Positions 44,828 through 52,961 of a DNA stretch of 64,000 nt are shown piece after piece. A program made the position numbers and the translations under genes. The notes beneath the pieces were generated by a model that was not told the origin of the DNA, made no database searches, and saw only the letters and a list, made by a program, of their open reading frames with translations. Source of the DNA: Nocardioides sp. J54. GTDB taxonomy: Bacteria; Actinomycetota; Actinomycetes; Propionibacteriales; Nocardioidaceae. Each line of letters starts with the position of its first letter. Within the stretch, counting starts at the first letter, position 1. Where the stretch lies: contig NZ_JAER01000020.1 of the NCBI RefSeq assembly GCF_000519005.1, positions 1 through 64,000 of the forward strand, written 5' to 3'.

Positions 44828-45460
44828 GTGAACAAGTCTCAGTTGATCGATGCGCTGGCTGACCGGTTCGACGGCAGCCGCAAGGACGCGGCCCACGCGC
44901 TCGACGCGGTGCTGGACACCATCACCCGTCAGGTGGCGAAGGGCGAGAAGGTCGCCATCACGGGCTTCGGTTCCTTCGAGAAGGCCGTGCGCAACGCCCG
45001 TTGGGTCCGCAACCCGCAGACCGGCGAGCGCGTGAAGACCAAGAAGAAGGCCGTTCCGAAGTTCAGCGCCGGCGCCGACCTCAAGAACGTCGTGTCGGGC
45101 GCGAAGAAGCTCCCCGCCCTGCCGAAGCCCGCCAAGAAGGCTGCCGCTCCGGCCAAGAAGGCTGCGACCACCGCCGCCAAGAAGGCCGCCGCCCCGGCCA
45201 AGAAGGCTGCTGCCGCTGCGAAGAAGGCCGCTCCGGCCAAGAAGACCGCGGCCAAGAAGACCACGACGGCCACGAAGAAGGCCGCCCCCGCCAAGAAGGC
45301 GACGACCGCCAAGAAGGCGGCTCCGGCCAAGAAGGCCCCCGCCAAGAAGGCGGCTCCGGCCAAGAAGGCGCCCGCGAAGAAGGCTCCGGCCAAGAAGGCC
45401 CCCGCCAAGAAGGCCCCCGCCAAGAAGGCGCCGGCCAAGAAGACCGCGAAGAAGAAGTAG
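44828..45460 (+). CDS. hup: HU-family DNA-binding protein with long lysine/alanine tail
   Basis: A 210-residue nucleoid protein. Residues 1-92 are a normal HU domain ([42 protein letters not shown] with the arm; [13 protein letters not shown]). From about 100 on it is a tail of repeats of the type PAKKA or AAPAKKA, some twenty lysine pairs in all. This long basic tail is known from actinobacterial HU proteins (HupB, HupS) and binds DNA along its backbone. GTG start after AAAGGACAGGTA. A structured leader precedes and a terminator follows. Confidence 0.95.
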   Translation: MNKSQLIDALADRFDGSRKDAAHALDAVLDTITRQVAKGEKVAITGFGSFEKAVRNARWVRNPQTGERVKTKKKAVPKFSAGADLKNVVSGAKKLPALPKPAKKAAAPAKKAATTAAKKAAAPAKKAAAAAKKAAPAKKTAAKKTTTATKKAAPAKKATTAKKAAPAKKAPAKKAAPAKKAPAKKAPAKKAPAKKAPAKKAPAKKTAKKK

Positions 45461-45479
45461 TCCGCGGCTTCGAGCACAT

Positions 45480-45523
45480 CGACCGGGCCGTCCTCCTCAC
45501 GGGGGGCGGCCCGGTCGGCATTT
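45480..45523 (+). terminator. Terminator after hup
   Basis: CGACCGGGCCG (45480-45490) and CGGCCCGGTCG (45507-45517) form an 11-bp perfect stem with a 16-nt loop, followed by GCATTTCC. It separates hup from the convergent cofC gene. Confidence 0.75.
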
Positions 45524-45542
45524 CCCCACAGGTGCGGGGGAA

Positions 45543-46166
45543 TCAGGGCAAGGCGGCTGCTGTCGCGGTGCCGACACCGAGCGCCACCGCGGCGGCGAGG
45601 CCGTCGAGGTCGTCGACGTCGCGACGCAGGGTGACCAGGTCACCGGGCACCGGTCGGGCCCCCGCGTCGTGGTGGGCCCGCGCCGACCCCTCGCCGAAGC
45701 GCGGGTCGAAGAGCGCCGGGGGCGCGGTGTAGAGCGTCGTGCCGGTGCCATCGGCATCGACCACGAAGCACGGCACGTCCTGCGCCAGCGCGTGCTGGAG
45801 CGCGGTCGACAGGTCGCCGGGGGAGAGGGCGGGGACGTCGGCGAGCAGGGCCGCGGGCCGCAGCCCGGGCGCGACCTCCCGGGCGACCCGCGCACCGTGG
45901 CGCAGGGCGCCGTTCAGGCCCTCGCCCGGGTCGGCGCTCGCCACCACCACGTCGCCGGCCAGCGACGCGGCGAAGGCGTCGTCGTCGCTCACCACGACCA
46001 CGAGGCCGACCTCCGGGGTCGCCCGGCACGCGGCCACGGCGTCGACGGCGAAGGCCGCCGCCAGGCGGCGCCGGGCGTCGTCGGGGAGCGCGGACAGGCG
46101 CGACTTGCCGGTCCCCGGGGACTTCACCGGGAGGACCACGGCGAAGGAACCCGGACGTGCGACCAC
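45543..46166 (-). CDS. cofC: 2-phospho-L-lactate guanylyltransferase (F420 biosynthesis)
   Basis: A 207-residue nucleotidyltransferase-fold enzyme that activates 2-phospho-L-lactate (or PEP) for coenzyme F420. It has AVVLPVKSPGTGKSRLSAL with the basic loop, AAFAVDAVAACRATPEVGLVVVVSDD, ADPGEGLNGALRHGA and LADVPALSPGDLSTAL (D-V-P metal site), matching CofC. GTG at 46166 has GGGAGG 8 nt upstream. CofD and FbiB are not in the window, so the pathway is only partly visible. It is divergent from plsC. Confidence 0.88.
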   Translation of the reverse strand: MVARPGSFAVVLPVKSPGTGKSRLSALPDDARRRLAAAFAVDAVAACRATPEVGLVVVVSDDDAFAASLAGDVVVASADPGEGLNGALRHGARVAREVAPGLRPAALLADVPALSPGDLSTALQHALAQDVPCFVVDADGTGTTLYTAPPALFDPRFGEGSARAHHDAGARPVPGDLVTLRRDVDDLDGLAAAVALGVGTATAAALP

Positions 46167-46233
46167 GGGCCCATCCTCCCAGCCGATTCCCGTCCCGCGA
46201 CCGAGGGGCGCCGTCACCGGGGTGGCCAGCGGG

Positions 46234-46239
46234 TAGCCT
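46234..46239 (+). promoter_or_regulatory. Probable -10 box of the plsC-like gene
   Basis: TAGCCT lies 8 nt before the GTG at 46248, with no ribosome site, which suggests a leaderless transcript. Confidence 0.45.
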
Positions 46240-46247
46240 GCATCCTC

Positions 46248-47003
46248 GTGACGGTGAGAAAGCTGCAGGAGAAGCGGGGGTGGGCCTTCAACATCGCCGT
46301 CCCCATCATCAAGCCCCTGCTCAAGGCCACGACGAAGCGCGAGTGGATCGGCGGTGAGCACATCCCGGTCTCGGGAGGCTTCATCATCGCGCTCAACCAC
46401 ATCTCGCACGTCGACCCGCTCACCGCGGCGCACCTGGTCTACGACCACGGCCACAAGCCGCGGTACCTCGCCAAGTCGGGCCTCTTCGACAACAAGGCCC
46501 TCGGCTTCTTCCTGCGCGGTGCGGGGCAGATCCCGGTGAAGCGGGAGACCCGGGACGCCGTCGGTGCGTACGCCGCCGCCGTCGAGGCGGTCCGCAACGG
46601 CCAGTGCGTCGTGATCTACCCCGAGGCGACGATCACCCGCGACCCCGACCTGTGGCCGATGAAGGGCAAGTCGGGCGCGGCCAGGATCGCCCTCGAGACC
46701 GGCTGCCCGGTCATCCCCGTCGGCCAGTGGGGCGCGCAGGAGCTGCTGGCGCCGTACACGAAGAACCCGCACCCGGTGCCCCGCAAGAAGATCGTGATGC
46801 GCGTGGGCCCGCCCGTGGAGCTCGAGGACCTCAGGGCGAAGGAGCGCACGACCGCCGTCGTCAACGAGGCGACGGAGCGGATCATGGACGCGATCACCCA
46901 CCAGCTCGAGCTCGTCCGCGGAGAGCAGGCACCTGCCGAGCGCTACGACATGGCCGTCCGCGGCGACCGGTTCAAGAAGCAGAAGCAGCAGAAGAAGGCG
47001 TGA
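46248..47003 (+). CDS. plsC: 1-acyl-sn-glycerol-3-phosphate acyltransferase
   Basis: A 251-residue acyltransferase. The NHISHVDPL motif (HX4D) supplies the catalytic His and Asp, [21 protein letters not shown] includes block II, and [26 protein letters not shown] holds the PEGTR-like (here PEATI) motif. It acylates lysophosphatidic acid to phosphatidic acid. GTG start, leaderless-type promoter. gpsA, which makes glycerol-3-phosphate, begins 2 bp after its stop, giving a phospholipid operon. The basic C-terminal tail (KKQKQQKKA) is a common feature of this actinobacterial subgroup. Confidence 0.9.
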   Translation: MTVRKLQEKRGWAFNIAVPIIKPLLKATTKREWIGGEHIPVSGGFIIALNHISHVDPLTAAHLVYDHGHKPRYLAKSGLFDNKALGFFLRGAGQIPVKRETRDAVGAYAAAVEAVRNGQCVVIYPEATITRDPDLWPMKGKSGAARIALETGCPVIPVGQWGAQELLAPYTKNPHPVPRKKIVMRVGPPVELEDLRAKERTTAVVNEATERIMDAITHQLELVRGEQAPAERYDMAVRGDRFKKQKQQKKA

Positions 47004-47005
47004 GC

Positions 47006-48010
47006 ATGGGCAACAAGGTCGCGGTGCTCGGCGCCGGCTCCTGGGGGACGGCTTTCTCCATCGTGCTCGCCGACGCCGGCAACGACGTCACCGTCTGGGC
47101 GCGCCGCGAGGACGTCGCGACCGCCATCAACGACGGGCACGAGAACACCGACTACCTGCCGGGCATCGAGCTGCCGCGCACCATCAGCTCCACCACCGAC
47201 CCCGAGCGCGCCCTGGCGGGCGCCGACGTCGTCGTGCTCGCCGTGCCGTCGCAGTCGCTGCGCGACAACCTGCCGACCTTCCTGCCGTACGTCGAGAAGG
47301 ACGCCGTGCTGGTGTCCTTGATGAAGGGCGTCGAGCTCGGCAGCCTCAAGCGGATGTCGCAGGTGATCGCCGAGGTCGGCGACGTGCCCGACAACCGGAT
47401 CGCCGTCGTCAGCGGCCCCAACCTCGCCCGCGAGATCGCCCGCCGCGAGCCGGCCGCCTCGGTCGTCGCCTGCGCCGACGAGTCCGTCGCGACCGCGCTG
47501 CAGCAGCGGGTGCACACCCCCGCGTTCCGCCCGTACACGAGCGTCGACGTCCTCGGCTGCGAGTTCGGCGGCGCCTACAAGAACGTCGTCGCGCTCTGCG
47601 TCGGCATGGCCGTCGGCCTCGGCTTCGGCGACAACACCACGGCCTCGCTCATCACCCGCGGCCTCGCCGAGACCGCGCGGCTCGCGATGAACCAGGGTGC
47701 CAACCCGCTCACCCTCATGGGCCTGGCCGGCCTCGGCGACCTCGTCGCCACGTGCTCCTCGCCGCTCTCGCGCAACCGCACCTTCGGCGAGAAGCTCGGC
47801 CAGGGCATGAGCGTCGAGGAGATCTACGCCTCCACCCGCCAGGTCGCCGAGGGTGCCAAGTCCTGCTCCTCGCTGCGGGCCCTCGCCGCCCAGGCCGGTG
47901 TCGACGCCCCCATCGTCGACGCCGTCGACGAGGTCGTGCAGGGCCGGCTCACCACCGCCCAGCTGATGAAGGCGTTCATCAACCGCGACACCAAGGCCGA
48001 GCTGTCCTGA
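47006..48010 (+). CDS. gpsA: Glycerol-3-phosphate dehydrogenase (NAD(P)+)
   Basis: A 334-residue enzyme supplying sn-glycerol-3-phosphate for phospholipids. [30 protein letters not shown] is the dinucleotide fold (GAGSWGT). Further conserved parts are [34 protein letters not shown] and [24 protein letters not shown] with the catalytic Lys. [24 protein letters not shown] is the C-terminal signature. ATG is 2 bp after plsC. A terminator-like hairpin follows. Confidence 0.95.
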   Translation: MGNKVAVLGAGSWGTAFSIVLADAGNDVTVWARREDVATAINDGHENTDYLPGIELPRTISSTTDPERALAGADVVVLAVPSQSLRDNLPTFLPYVEKDAVLVSLMKGVELGSLKRMSQVIAEVGDVPDNRIAVVSGPNLAREIARREPAASVVACADESVATALQQRVHTPAFRPYTSVDVLGCEFGGAYKNVVALCVGMAVGLGFGDNTTASLITRGLAETARLAMNQGANPLTLMGLAGLGDLVATCSSPLSRNRTFGEKLGQGMSVEEIYASTRQVAEGAKSCSSLRALAAQAGVDAPIVDAVDEVVQGRLTTAQLMKAFINRDTKAELS

Positions 48011-48015
48011 ACTGA

Positions 48016-48047
48016 TGGCGCGAGCGCGTCGCTCGTCCCTCGCGCCA
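48016..48047 (+). terminator. Hairpin terminator after gpsA
   Basis: TGGCGCGAG (48016-48024) and CTCGCGCCA (48039-48047) form a perfect 9-bp stem just after the gpsA stop. There is no T-tract, so termination would be of the GC-rich hairpin type. Confidence 0.55.
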
Positions 48048-48050
48048 CGC

Positions 48051-48119
48051 TGCCGCGCGCGCAGTTGCCTCGCGTAGGTGGTGCCGTCCGCCTGGCGGCA
48101 AGCCAGTCGGCGCGCGGCA
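48051..48119. repeat. Long imperfect hairpin in the gpsA-vanX gap
   Basis: TGCCGCGCGC at 48051 pairs exactly with GCGCGCGGCA ending at 48119, and an inner TTGCC/GGCAA pair adds to the stem. The 311-bp gap between gpsA (ends 48010) and the dipeptidase gene (48322) contains this, the gpsA terminator hairpin and the twin motif at 48253. No gene is seen in it. Confidence 0.45.
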
Positions 48120-48252
48120 AGTCGTGCCCCCTGCGCTCCGGTCGCTCCTTCGTCGCTCCCTCCGCTCCGGCGTTCACGATTCCCGCGATGGCCGACAGCC
48201 CCGGACCGGCCGGAGCTGGCTGGTCTGTCGACAGGTCGGTCCGCTGCGCGGT

Positions 48253-48282
48253 ACCTGAGGACAGCTGGTCGGCACCTCAGGT
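48253..48282. promoter_or_regulatory. Twin ACCT-N-AGG palindromes upstream of the vanX-like operon
   Basis: ACCTGAGGA (48253-48261) and ACCTCAGGT (48274-48282) are 21 bp apart centre to centre, about two helical turns. The -10 box TAGCGT follows at 48309, so the second site touches the expected -35 position. Two same-face sites here suit an activator such as the response regulator encoded by the same operon. Binding is inferred. Confidence 0.45.
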
Positions 48283-48308
48283 GGAGGCCGGGCAGGGGCG
48301 CTGGTTCC

Positions 48309-48314
48309 TAGCGT
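48309..48314 (+). promoter_or_regulatory. Probable -10 box of the vanX-like operon
   Basis: TAGCGT lies 7 nt before the ATG at 48322 and no ribosome site is present. A leaderless transcript starting at or next to the ATG is likely. Confidence 0.5.
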
Positions 48315-48321
48315 TGCCGGC

Positions 48322-48945
48322 ATGACGATCCTCCTGTCCGACCCCCGGGTCCGTGCCGTGCCCGTCGAGGAGTGCGGCGAGCCGCTGGTCCGGCTGCCGC
48401 ACGACATCTCACCCGCCGGAGCCCTGGTCCGCAGCGGCCTCGCCGACCGCCTCGTGGCCGCCGACCGCCTGCTGCCGCGCGGCGTGCGGTTGCGCGTGGT
48501 GGAGGGGCACCGGCCCGTCGAGCAGCAGCGCGTGATCATCGCGTCGTACTCCGCCGAGCTGCGGGCGCTGCACCCCGACGCCGGGGACGACGTGCTGGAG
48601 CGGCTCACCAGCCGGTTCGTGTCGCCGGTGGACGTGGCCCCCCACGTGGCCGGGGCGGCCGTCGACCTGACCCTCGTCGACGTGTGCGGCGACGAGCTCG
48701 ACCTGGGCACGCCGATCGACGCGACGCCCGAGCAGAGCGACGGTCGCTGCTGGTTCTCCGCCGCGGGGATCGGCCAGGACGCCCGGGCACACCGCACGTT
48801 GCTCGCTCGCGTGCTCGGCTCGCAGGGGCTCGTGAACTACCCGACCGAGTGGTGGCACTGGAGCTGGGGCGACCGCTACTGGGCGCTCGTCACCGGCGCC
48901 CCGGCCTCGGTCTACGGGCCGGTCGCGCTGGCGGTGGCGGCATGA
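48322..48945 (+). CDS. vanX: VanX-like D-alanyl-D-alanine dipeptidase (peptidase M15D)
   Basis: A 207-residue zinc dipeptidase. Metal ligands match VanX spacing: H108 and D115 in PHVAGAAVDLTL (family SxHxxGxAxD), then E176 (base) and H179 in EWWHWSWGD. Arg64 in EGHRP matches the substrate-stabilising Arg. VanX cleaves D-Ala-D-Ala so that other termini are used in cell-wall precursors; related dipeptidases recycle D-Ala. The stop overlaps the racemase ATG by 4 nt. It is first in a five-gene operon with a racemase, a ligase and a two-component system. No signal peptide, so it acts in the cytoplasm. The symbol denotes similarity only. Confidence 0.87.
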   Translation: MTILLSDPRVRAVPVEECGEPLVRLPHDISPAGALVRSGLADRLVAADRLLPRGVRLRVVEGHRPVEQQRVIIASYSAELRALHPDAGDDVLERLTSRFVSPVDVAPHVAGAAVDLTLVDVCGDELDLGTPIDATPEQSDGRCWFSAAGIGQDARAHRTLLARVLGSQGLVNYPTEWWHWSWGDRYWALVTGAPASVYGPVALAVAA

Positions 48946-50087
48946 GCACGTCCGAGCTGACGGTTGACCTCGACGCGGTCGCCCGCAACACCCGCCTCCT
49001 GGCCGAGCGCGCCACCGGCGAGCTGATGGCCGTGGTGAAGGCCGACGGGTTCGGCCACGGTGCGGTCGACGTCGCCCGCACCGCCCTCGCCAACGGTGCG
49101 ACCCGGCTGGGCGTCACCAGCCTCGCTGAGGCCGTCTCCCTGCGGGAGGCCGGCATCGCGGCGCCGGTGCTGAGCTGGCTCAACCCCGTCGACGCCGACT
49201 TCGCCACCGCCGCGCGGCTGCGCGTCGACGTCGCCGTCCCGAGCCTCGAGCACCTCAGCGCGGTGTCGGTGGCCGCCGGCCGCACCGCCACGCGGCTGCG
49301 GGTCCACCTGCACGTCGACGCCGGCATGGCCCGCGACGGCGCGGAGCCGTCCGCGTGGGCGGCACTGTGCCGTGCCGCACGGCGCGGCGAGCAGTACGGC
49401 CGCATCGAGGTCGCCGGCGTGATGGGCCACCTCGGCTGCGCGGACGACCCCGCGGACCCGTGCAACGCCCGCGCCCGCACCCGCTTCGCCTGGGCCCTCG
49501 AGGTCGCCCGGTCCACCGGGCTGCGCCCGCGCCAGCGCCACCTCGCGGCGACGGCGGCGACGCTCACCGACCCGCGCAGCCACCACACGATGAGCCGCGT
49601 GGGAGCCGGCCTCGTCGGCATCGACCCTTCCCGCACCACGCCGCTGGCGCCGGCGATGACGCTCACCGCGCCGCTGGTGCAGGTGCGCCGGGTCCGCGCC
49701 GGAACGCCCGTCGGCTACGGCCACGCGCACCGGACCAGCCGCACGACGTACCTCGGCCTCGTGCCCCTCGGGTACGCCGACGGCCTGCCGCGCGTCGCGT
49801 CCGGCCGCGCCGAGGTGCTGGTCGGGGGAGTGCGTCGCCCGCTCGTCGGGCGGATCTCGATGGACCAGGCCGTCGTCGACCTCGGTGCGGACGGCGTGCC
49901 GGGCGTCGGCCCCGGGGCACCGGTGACGGTGTTCGGGCCCGGCGGCGCGGGGGAGCCGACCGTCGCGGAGTGGGCCGCGTGGTCGGGCACGATCGAGCAC
50001 GAGCTGGTCACCGGCATCGGCGCCCGGGTGCCGCGCCGCGTGCTCGCCGCGCGCCGCCTGCCGGAGCTGGCGGGGTGCTCGGCATGA
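48942..50087 (+). CDS. alr: Alanine racemase (PLP), operon copy
   Basis: A 381-residue fold-type III PLP racemase. The Schiff-base lysine is K33 in AVVKADGFGHGA; the usual Tyr of the KANAYGHG loop is Phe. The second catalytic base is Y278 in PLGYADGLPR, and LVGRISMDQAVVDLG is the C-terminal barrel motif. The protein is soluble; VanT racemases of VanC/VanG clusters carry an extra membrane domain, which is absent here. It makes D-Ala (or possibly D-Ser) for the ligase that follows. ATG overlaps the dipeptidase stop, and its own stop overlaps the ligase ATG, so the three are translationally coupled. Confidence 0.88.
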   Translation: MSTSELTVDLDAVARNTRLLAERATGELMAVVKADGFGHGAVDVARTALANGATRLGVTSLAEAVSLREAGIAAPVLSWLNPVDADFATAARLRVDVAVPSLEHLSAVSVAAGRTATRLRVHLHVDAGMARDGAEPSAWAALCRAARRGEQYGRIEVAGVMGHLGCADDPADPCNARARTRFAWALEVARSTGLRPRQRHLAATAATLTDPRSHHTMSRVGAGLVGIDPSRTTPLAPAMTLTAPLVQVRRVRAGTPVGYGHAHRTSRTTYLGLVPLGYADGLPRVASGRAEVLVGGVRRPLVGRISMDQAVVDLGADGVPGVGPGAPVTVFGPGGAGEPTVAEWAAWSGTIEHELVTGIGARVPRRVLAARRLPELAGCSA

Positions 50088-51040
50088 GCACCAGGACGAG
50101 CAGGACGAGGGTGGCCGTCATCGGCGGCGGCCAGAGCTGCGAGCACGAGGTCTCCCTCGCCTCGGCTGCGTCCGTCGCCGCGGCGCTGCCCGCGGACGAG
50201 TTCGAGGTGGTGCCGCTGACGATCGGCCGCGACGGCACGTGGCGCGACCGCGGCGGCCGGCCGATCGGCCTCAGCGGCGCGGCCCAGGTGCTGCGCGGCT
50301 GCGACGTCGTCTTCCCCGCCGTGCACGGCCCGCGCGGCGAGGACGGCGCCCTCGCCGCGCTGTGCGAGCTCGCCGGGCTGCCCTACGTCGGGTCCGGCGT
50401 CCGGCCCGGCGCCCTGGCGATGGACAAGTGGGCCACCAAGCTCGTCGCCGACGCCATCGGCATCGCCACCGCGCCGGGTGTCCTCGTCACCCGTGCCACG
50501 GCCGGGCACCTGCAGTGGACCCGGCCCGTCGTGGTCAAGCCGGTCGCGGCCGGCTCCAGCCAGGGCGTCAGCCTGGCCGAGCGACCCGAGGACCTCGGGC
50601 CCGCGCTCGAGGTCGCCCTCGCGCTCGACGACCGGGCGCTGGTCGAGGACGTCGTCGTCGGCCGGGAGGTCGACGTGGCGGTGCTGCGCCGGGCCGACGG
50701 AAGCCTGCTCGTGCCGCCCGCGCTGGAGATCGTGGCCGACGGCCTCTTCGACTACGACGCCAAGTACGGCGGGCACGCCGACTTCCGGGTCCCCGCCGCG
50801 CTCGAGGAGCGTGACGCCAAGGCGCTGGAGGACGCGGCGGTCCGGGTGTTCGAGGCGCTCGGTTGTGCCGGTGTCGCCCGTGTGGACTTCTTCCTCACCG
50901 AGGACGGCCCGGTGCTCAACGAGGTCAACACCATGCCCGGGATGACCGCCCACTCCCAGGCCCCGCGGATGTTCGAGGCCGCCGGGATGTCGTACCCGCA
51001 GCTCCTCGCCGAGCTGGTCCGCGCCGCGCTCGGGAGATGA
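50084..51040 (+). CDS. ddl: D-Ala-D-Ala-type ligase, operon copy
   Basis: A 318-residue ATP-grasp ligase, shorter than the housekeeping ligase at 54066 (374). The N-terminal GGGQSCEHEVSLASA is the substrate-1 loop, RPVVVKPVAAGSSQGVS binds ATP, FDYDAKYGG is the omega loop and VARVDFFLTEDGPVLNEVNTMPGMTAHSQAPRM contains the metal and second-substrate site. The KY pair in the omega loop agrees with D-Ala-D-Ala or D-Ala-D-Ser ligases; VanA-type D-lactate ligases have a quite different loop. The TAHS segment also occurs in DdlB and VanC/VanG enzymes. Sequence alone cannot decide between D-Ala and D-Ser as second substrate. Confidence 0.88.
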   Translation: MSTRTSRTRVAVIGGGQSCEHEVSLASAASVAAALPADEFEVVPLTIGRDGTWRDRGGRPIGLSGAAQVLRGCDVVFPAVHGPRGEDGALAALCELAGLPYVGSGVRPGALAMDKWATKLVADAIGIATAPGVLVTRATAGHLQWTRPVVVKPVAAGSSQGVSLAERPEDLGPALEVALALDDRALVEDVVVGREVDVAVLRRADGSLLVPPALEIVADGLFDYDAKYGGHADFRVPAALEERDAKALEDAAVRVFEALGCAGVARVDFFLTEDGPVLNEVNTMPGMTAHSQAPRMFEAAGMSYPQLLAELVRAALGR

Positions 51041-51043
51041 GTG

Positions 51044-51056
51044 CGCAAGACTTGCG
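51044..51056. promoter_or_regulatory. Palindrome between ddl and the sensor-kinase gene
   Basis: CGCAAGACTTGCG is a perfect inverted repeat (6-bp arms, 1-nt centre) nested in a second one (GTGCGC at 51041, GCGCAC at 51057). It lies between the ligase stop and the likely kinase start, so an internal operator or promoter is possible. If the kinase started at 51037 it would be coding. Confidence 0.4.
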
Positions 51057-51093
51057 GGCGCACACCCCACCGAGAGCGCGAGGAGGTCCGGCG

Positions 51094-52287
51094 TTGGTCG
51101 ACGTACGACGCTGGCTGCCCGACCTGCTCGCCGGGCTGGCCGTGCTGTTCCTCGGCATGGTCGAGGTCGGCCGCCGGCTCTTCGACGAGTCGCCCTGGGC
51201 GCCGGTCGTGCTGGTGATCTGCGTCGCCCTCGCCGTCGGGCTGACCCGCCTGCTGCCCGGTGCCGCGCTGGCCGTCGCGTGGTTCGCCGGCGGGATGCAG
51301 GTGGTCACCGGCACCGACCCGCTGCTGGTCGAGGCGCTGTTCGCGGTCGTCGCCTTCGGCTGCGCCCGGTGGGGGCGCCTCCCCACGGTGTGGCTCAGCG
51401 CCGTGTCGATCCCGGTCAGCGCGGCGGTCGCGGTCGTGTGGCTCACTCCGGAAGCCTTCTTCGAGGCGCTGCGCGTGCTCGGCGCGGAACAGCTCGCCGC
51501 CGACGCCTACGACCGCGGTCCCTACGAGTGGCGGGTCACGGCCGGCCTGCTCGGCATCGCCTTCCTGGTGCTGCCGTGGTGCATCGGCCTCGCCGTGCGC
51601 TTCGCGGTCCGGATGCAGGCCTCGAGGCGCTCGCAGGTCGCCGCCGAGGCCGAGCGCGACCAGGCCGAGGAGATCGCCCGCCTGCGCGAGGGCCAGGCCC
51701 AGCTCGCGCGCGACGTGCACGACGTGGTCGGCCACTCGCTGGCGGTGATCCTCGCCCAGGCCGAGTCGGCGCAGTACCTCGACGACAGCGACCCGGCCCG
51801 GCTCAAGGCCACGCTGGCCACCATCGCGACGTCCGCGCGCTCCTCGCTCGAGGACGTCCGGCAGGTGCTCGCCTCCACCGCCGGGCAGCAGGCGGCGGCG
51901 CCGCGGCAGGCGGACCTCGACAGCCTCGTCGACGGCGTGCGCGCGGGCGGCCACGAGGTGGTCGTCAGCGAGGTGGGCACCGCCCAGCCGCTGCCGCCCG
52001 AGCTCGAGGTCGTCGCGTTCCGGGTGCTGCAGGAGATGCTGACCAACGCGATCAAGCACGGCCGGCGCGACCTGCCGGTCCACGTCGAACGACACTGGGA
52101 GGGGGACCTGCGGATGGAGGTCCGCAACGCCGTGCCCGACGACGCTCCGCCGGCCGACGGCACCGGCCAGGGGCTCGACGGCATGCGCCGCCGGCTCGAG
52201 GCCGTCGGTGGCCACCTCGACGTGCGCCGCCGCGCCGACCCGCCGAGCTTCACCGCCACCGCCTGGGTCCCGGTGAGGGCGCGATGA
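51094..52287 (+). CDS. Sensor histidine kinase (HisKA_3, NarX/DesK type)
   Basis: A 397-residue membrane kinase. The N-terminal 175 residues have about five hydrophobic segments (LLAGLAVLFLGMV; APVVLVICVALAVGL; AALAVAWFAGG; VWLSAVSIPVSAAVAVVWL; LLGIAFLVLPWCIGLAVRF) with no large extracellular sensor. A coiled linker leads to the phosphoacceptor segment LARDVHDVVGHSLAVILAQAE and the ATPase domain (EMLTNAIKHGRR; GTGQGLDGMRRRLEAVGGHL). I place the start at TTG 51094, 7 nt after AGGAGG; ATG at 51037 overlaps the ddl stop but has a poor site. Its 3' end overlaps the regulator gene by 4 nt. It likely senses a cell-wall signal in the membrane. Confidence 0.9.
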   Translation: MVDVRRWLPDLLAGLAVLFLGMVEVGRRLFDESPWAPVVLVICVALAVGLTRLLPGAALAVAWFAGGMQVVTGTDPLLVEALFAVVAFGCARWGRLPTVWLSAVSIPVSAAVAVVWLTPEAFFEALRVLGAEQLAADAYDRGPYEWRVTAGLLGIAFLVLPWCIGLAVRFAVRMQASRRSQVAAEAERDQAEEIARLREGQAQLARDVHDVVGHSLAVILAQAESAQYLDDSDPARLKATLATIATSARSSLEDVRQVLASTAGQQAAAPRQADLDSLVDGVRAGGHEVVVSEVGTAQPLPPELEVVAFRVLQEMLTNAIKHGRRDLPVHVERHWEGDLRMEVRNAVPDDAPPADGTGQGLDGMRRRLEAVGGHLDVRRRADPPSFTATAWVPVRAR

Positions 52288-52958
52288 CCGGTCCCGGCGA
52301 GCCGATCCGGGTGCTCCTGGTGGACGACCAGGAGCTCTTCCGCGAGGGCGTGCGCGTCATCATCGACGCCCAGGAGGGGATGGAGGTCGTCGGCGGTGCC
52401 GCCGACGGCATCGAGGCCGTCCGCCTCGTCGACGAGCTCCAGCCCGACGTGGTCCTGATGGACATCCGCATGCCGGAGATGGACGGCGTCGAGGCGACCC
52501 GGCAGATCTTCCTGCCCGACCGCGCGGCCCGCCGTGAGCGGCCGGTCCGCGTCGTCGTGCTGACGACCTTCAACCTCGACGACCGCGCCGCCACGGCGAT
52601 CCGGTACGGCGCCAGCGGGTTCCTGCTCAAGGGCACCACCCCGCTGATGCTGCGCGACGCCATCCGCACCGTGCACGCGGGCAACGCCGTGCTCGCGCCG
52701 GCCGACCTGTCGACCCTGCTGGACGCGCAGTTCCGGGCGCCGGTGCAGCCGCCGTCGTCGTACCTCGCCCTGACGGAGAAGGAGCGCGAGGTGTTCGCCG
52801 CCGTCGCCCGCGGGCTGTCGAACCAGGAGATCGCCGGCCAGGTGTTCCTCAGCGAGTCGACGGTGAAGACCCACGTCGGCGCGATCCTGCGCAAGCTGGA
52901 CCTGCGCGACCGCGTGCAGATCGTGGTCTTCGCCCACGAGCACGGGCTCGTGGACTGA
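52284..52958 (+). CDS. NarL/FixJ-type response regulator
   Basis: A 224-residue regulator. The receiver domain (9-125) has acidic pocket LLVDDQ, phosphoacceptor Asp in VVLMDIRMPEMDG, Thr in VVVLTTF and Lys in GFLLKGTTP. The LuxR-type HTH is at about 155-215 (LTEKEREVFAAVARGLSNQEIAGQVFLSESTVKTHVGAILRKL). It partners the kinase encoded immediately upstream (ATGA overlap). VanR proteins of known clusters are OmpR-type, so this system is of a different regulatory family. It probably activates the operon through the sites at 48253-48282. Confidence 0.93.
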   Translation: MTGPGEPIRVLLVDDQELFREGVRVIIDAQEGMEVVGGAADGIEAVRLVDELQPDVVLMDIRMPEMDGVEATRQIFLPDRAARRERPVRVVVLTTFNLDDRAATAIRYGASGFLLKGTTPLMLRDAIRTVHAGNAVLAPADLSTLLDAQFRAPVQPPSSYLALTEKEREVFAAVARGLSNQEIAGQVFLSESTVKTHVGAILRKLDLRDRVQIVVFAHEHGLVD

Positions 52959-52961
52959 CGC

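Noticed and set aside
45100..45460. Repeats resembling a CRISPR or minisatellite
   Set aside because: The short units are coding repeats in frame for the HU lysine/alanine tail, with no spacers.
44929..45477. Open frame antisense to hup encoding AGAFLAG-type repeats
   Set aside because: It is the reverse complement of the PAKKA repeats. The apparent hydrophobic protein is a by-product of the HU tail and has no ribosome site.
48322..51040. Classical VanA-type (D-lactate) vancomycin resistance cluster
   Set aside because: There is no VanH dehydrogenase, the ligase omega loop is of the KY type, and the regulators are not OmpR-type. Only a van-like reading is supported.
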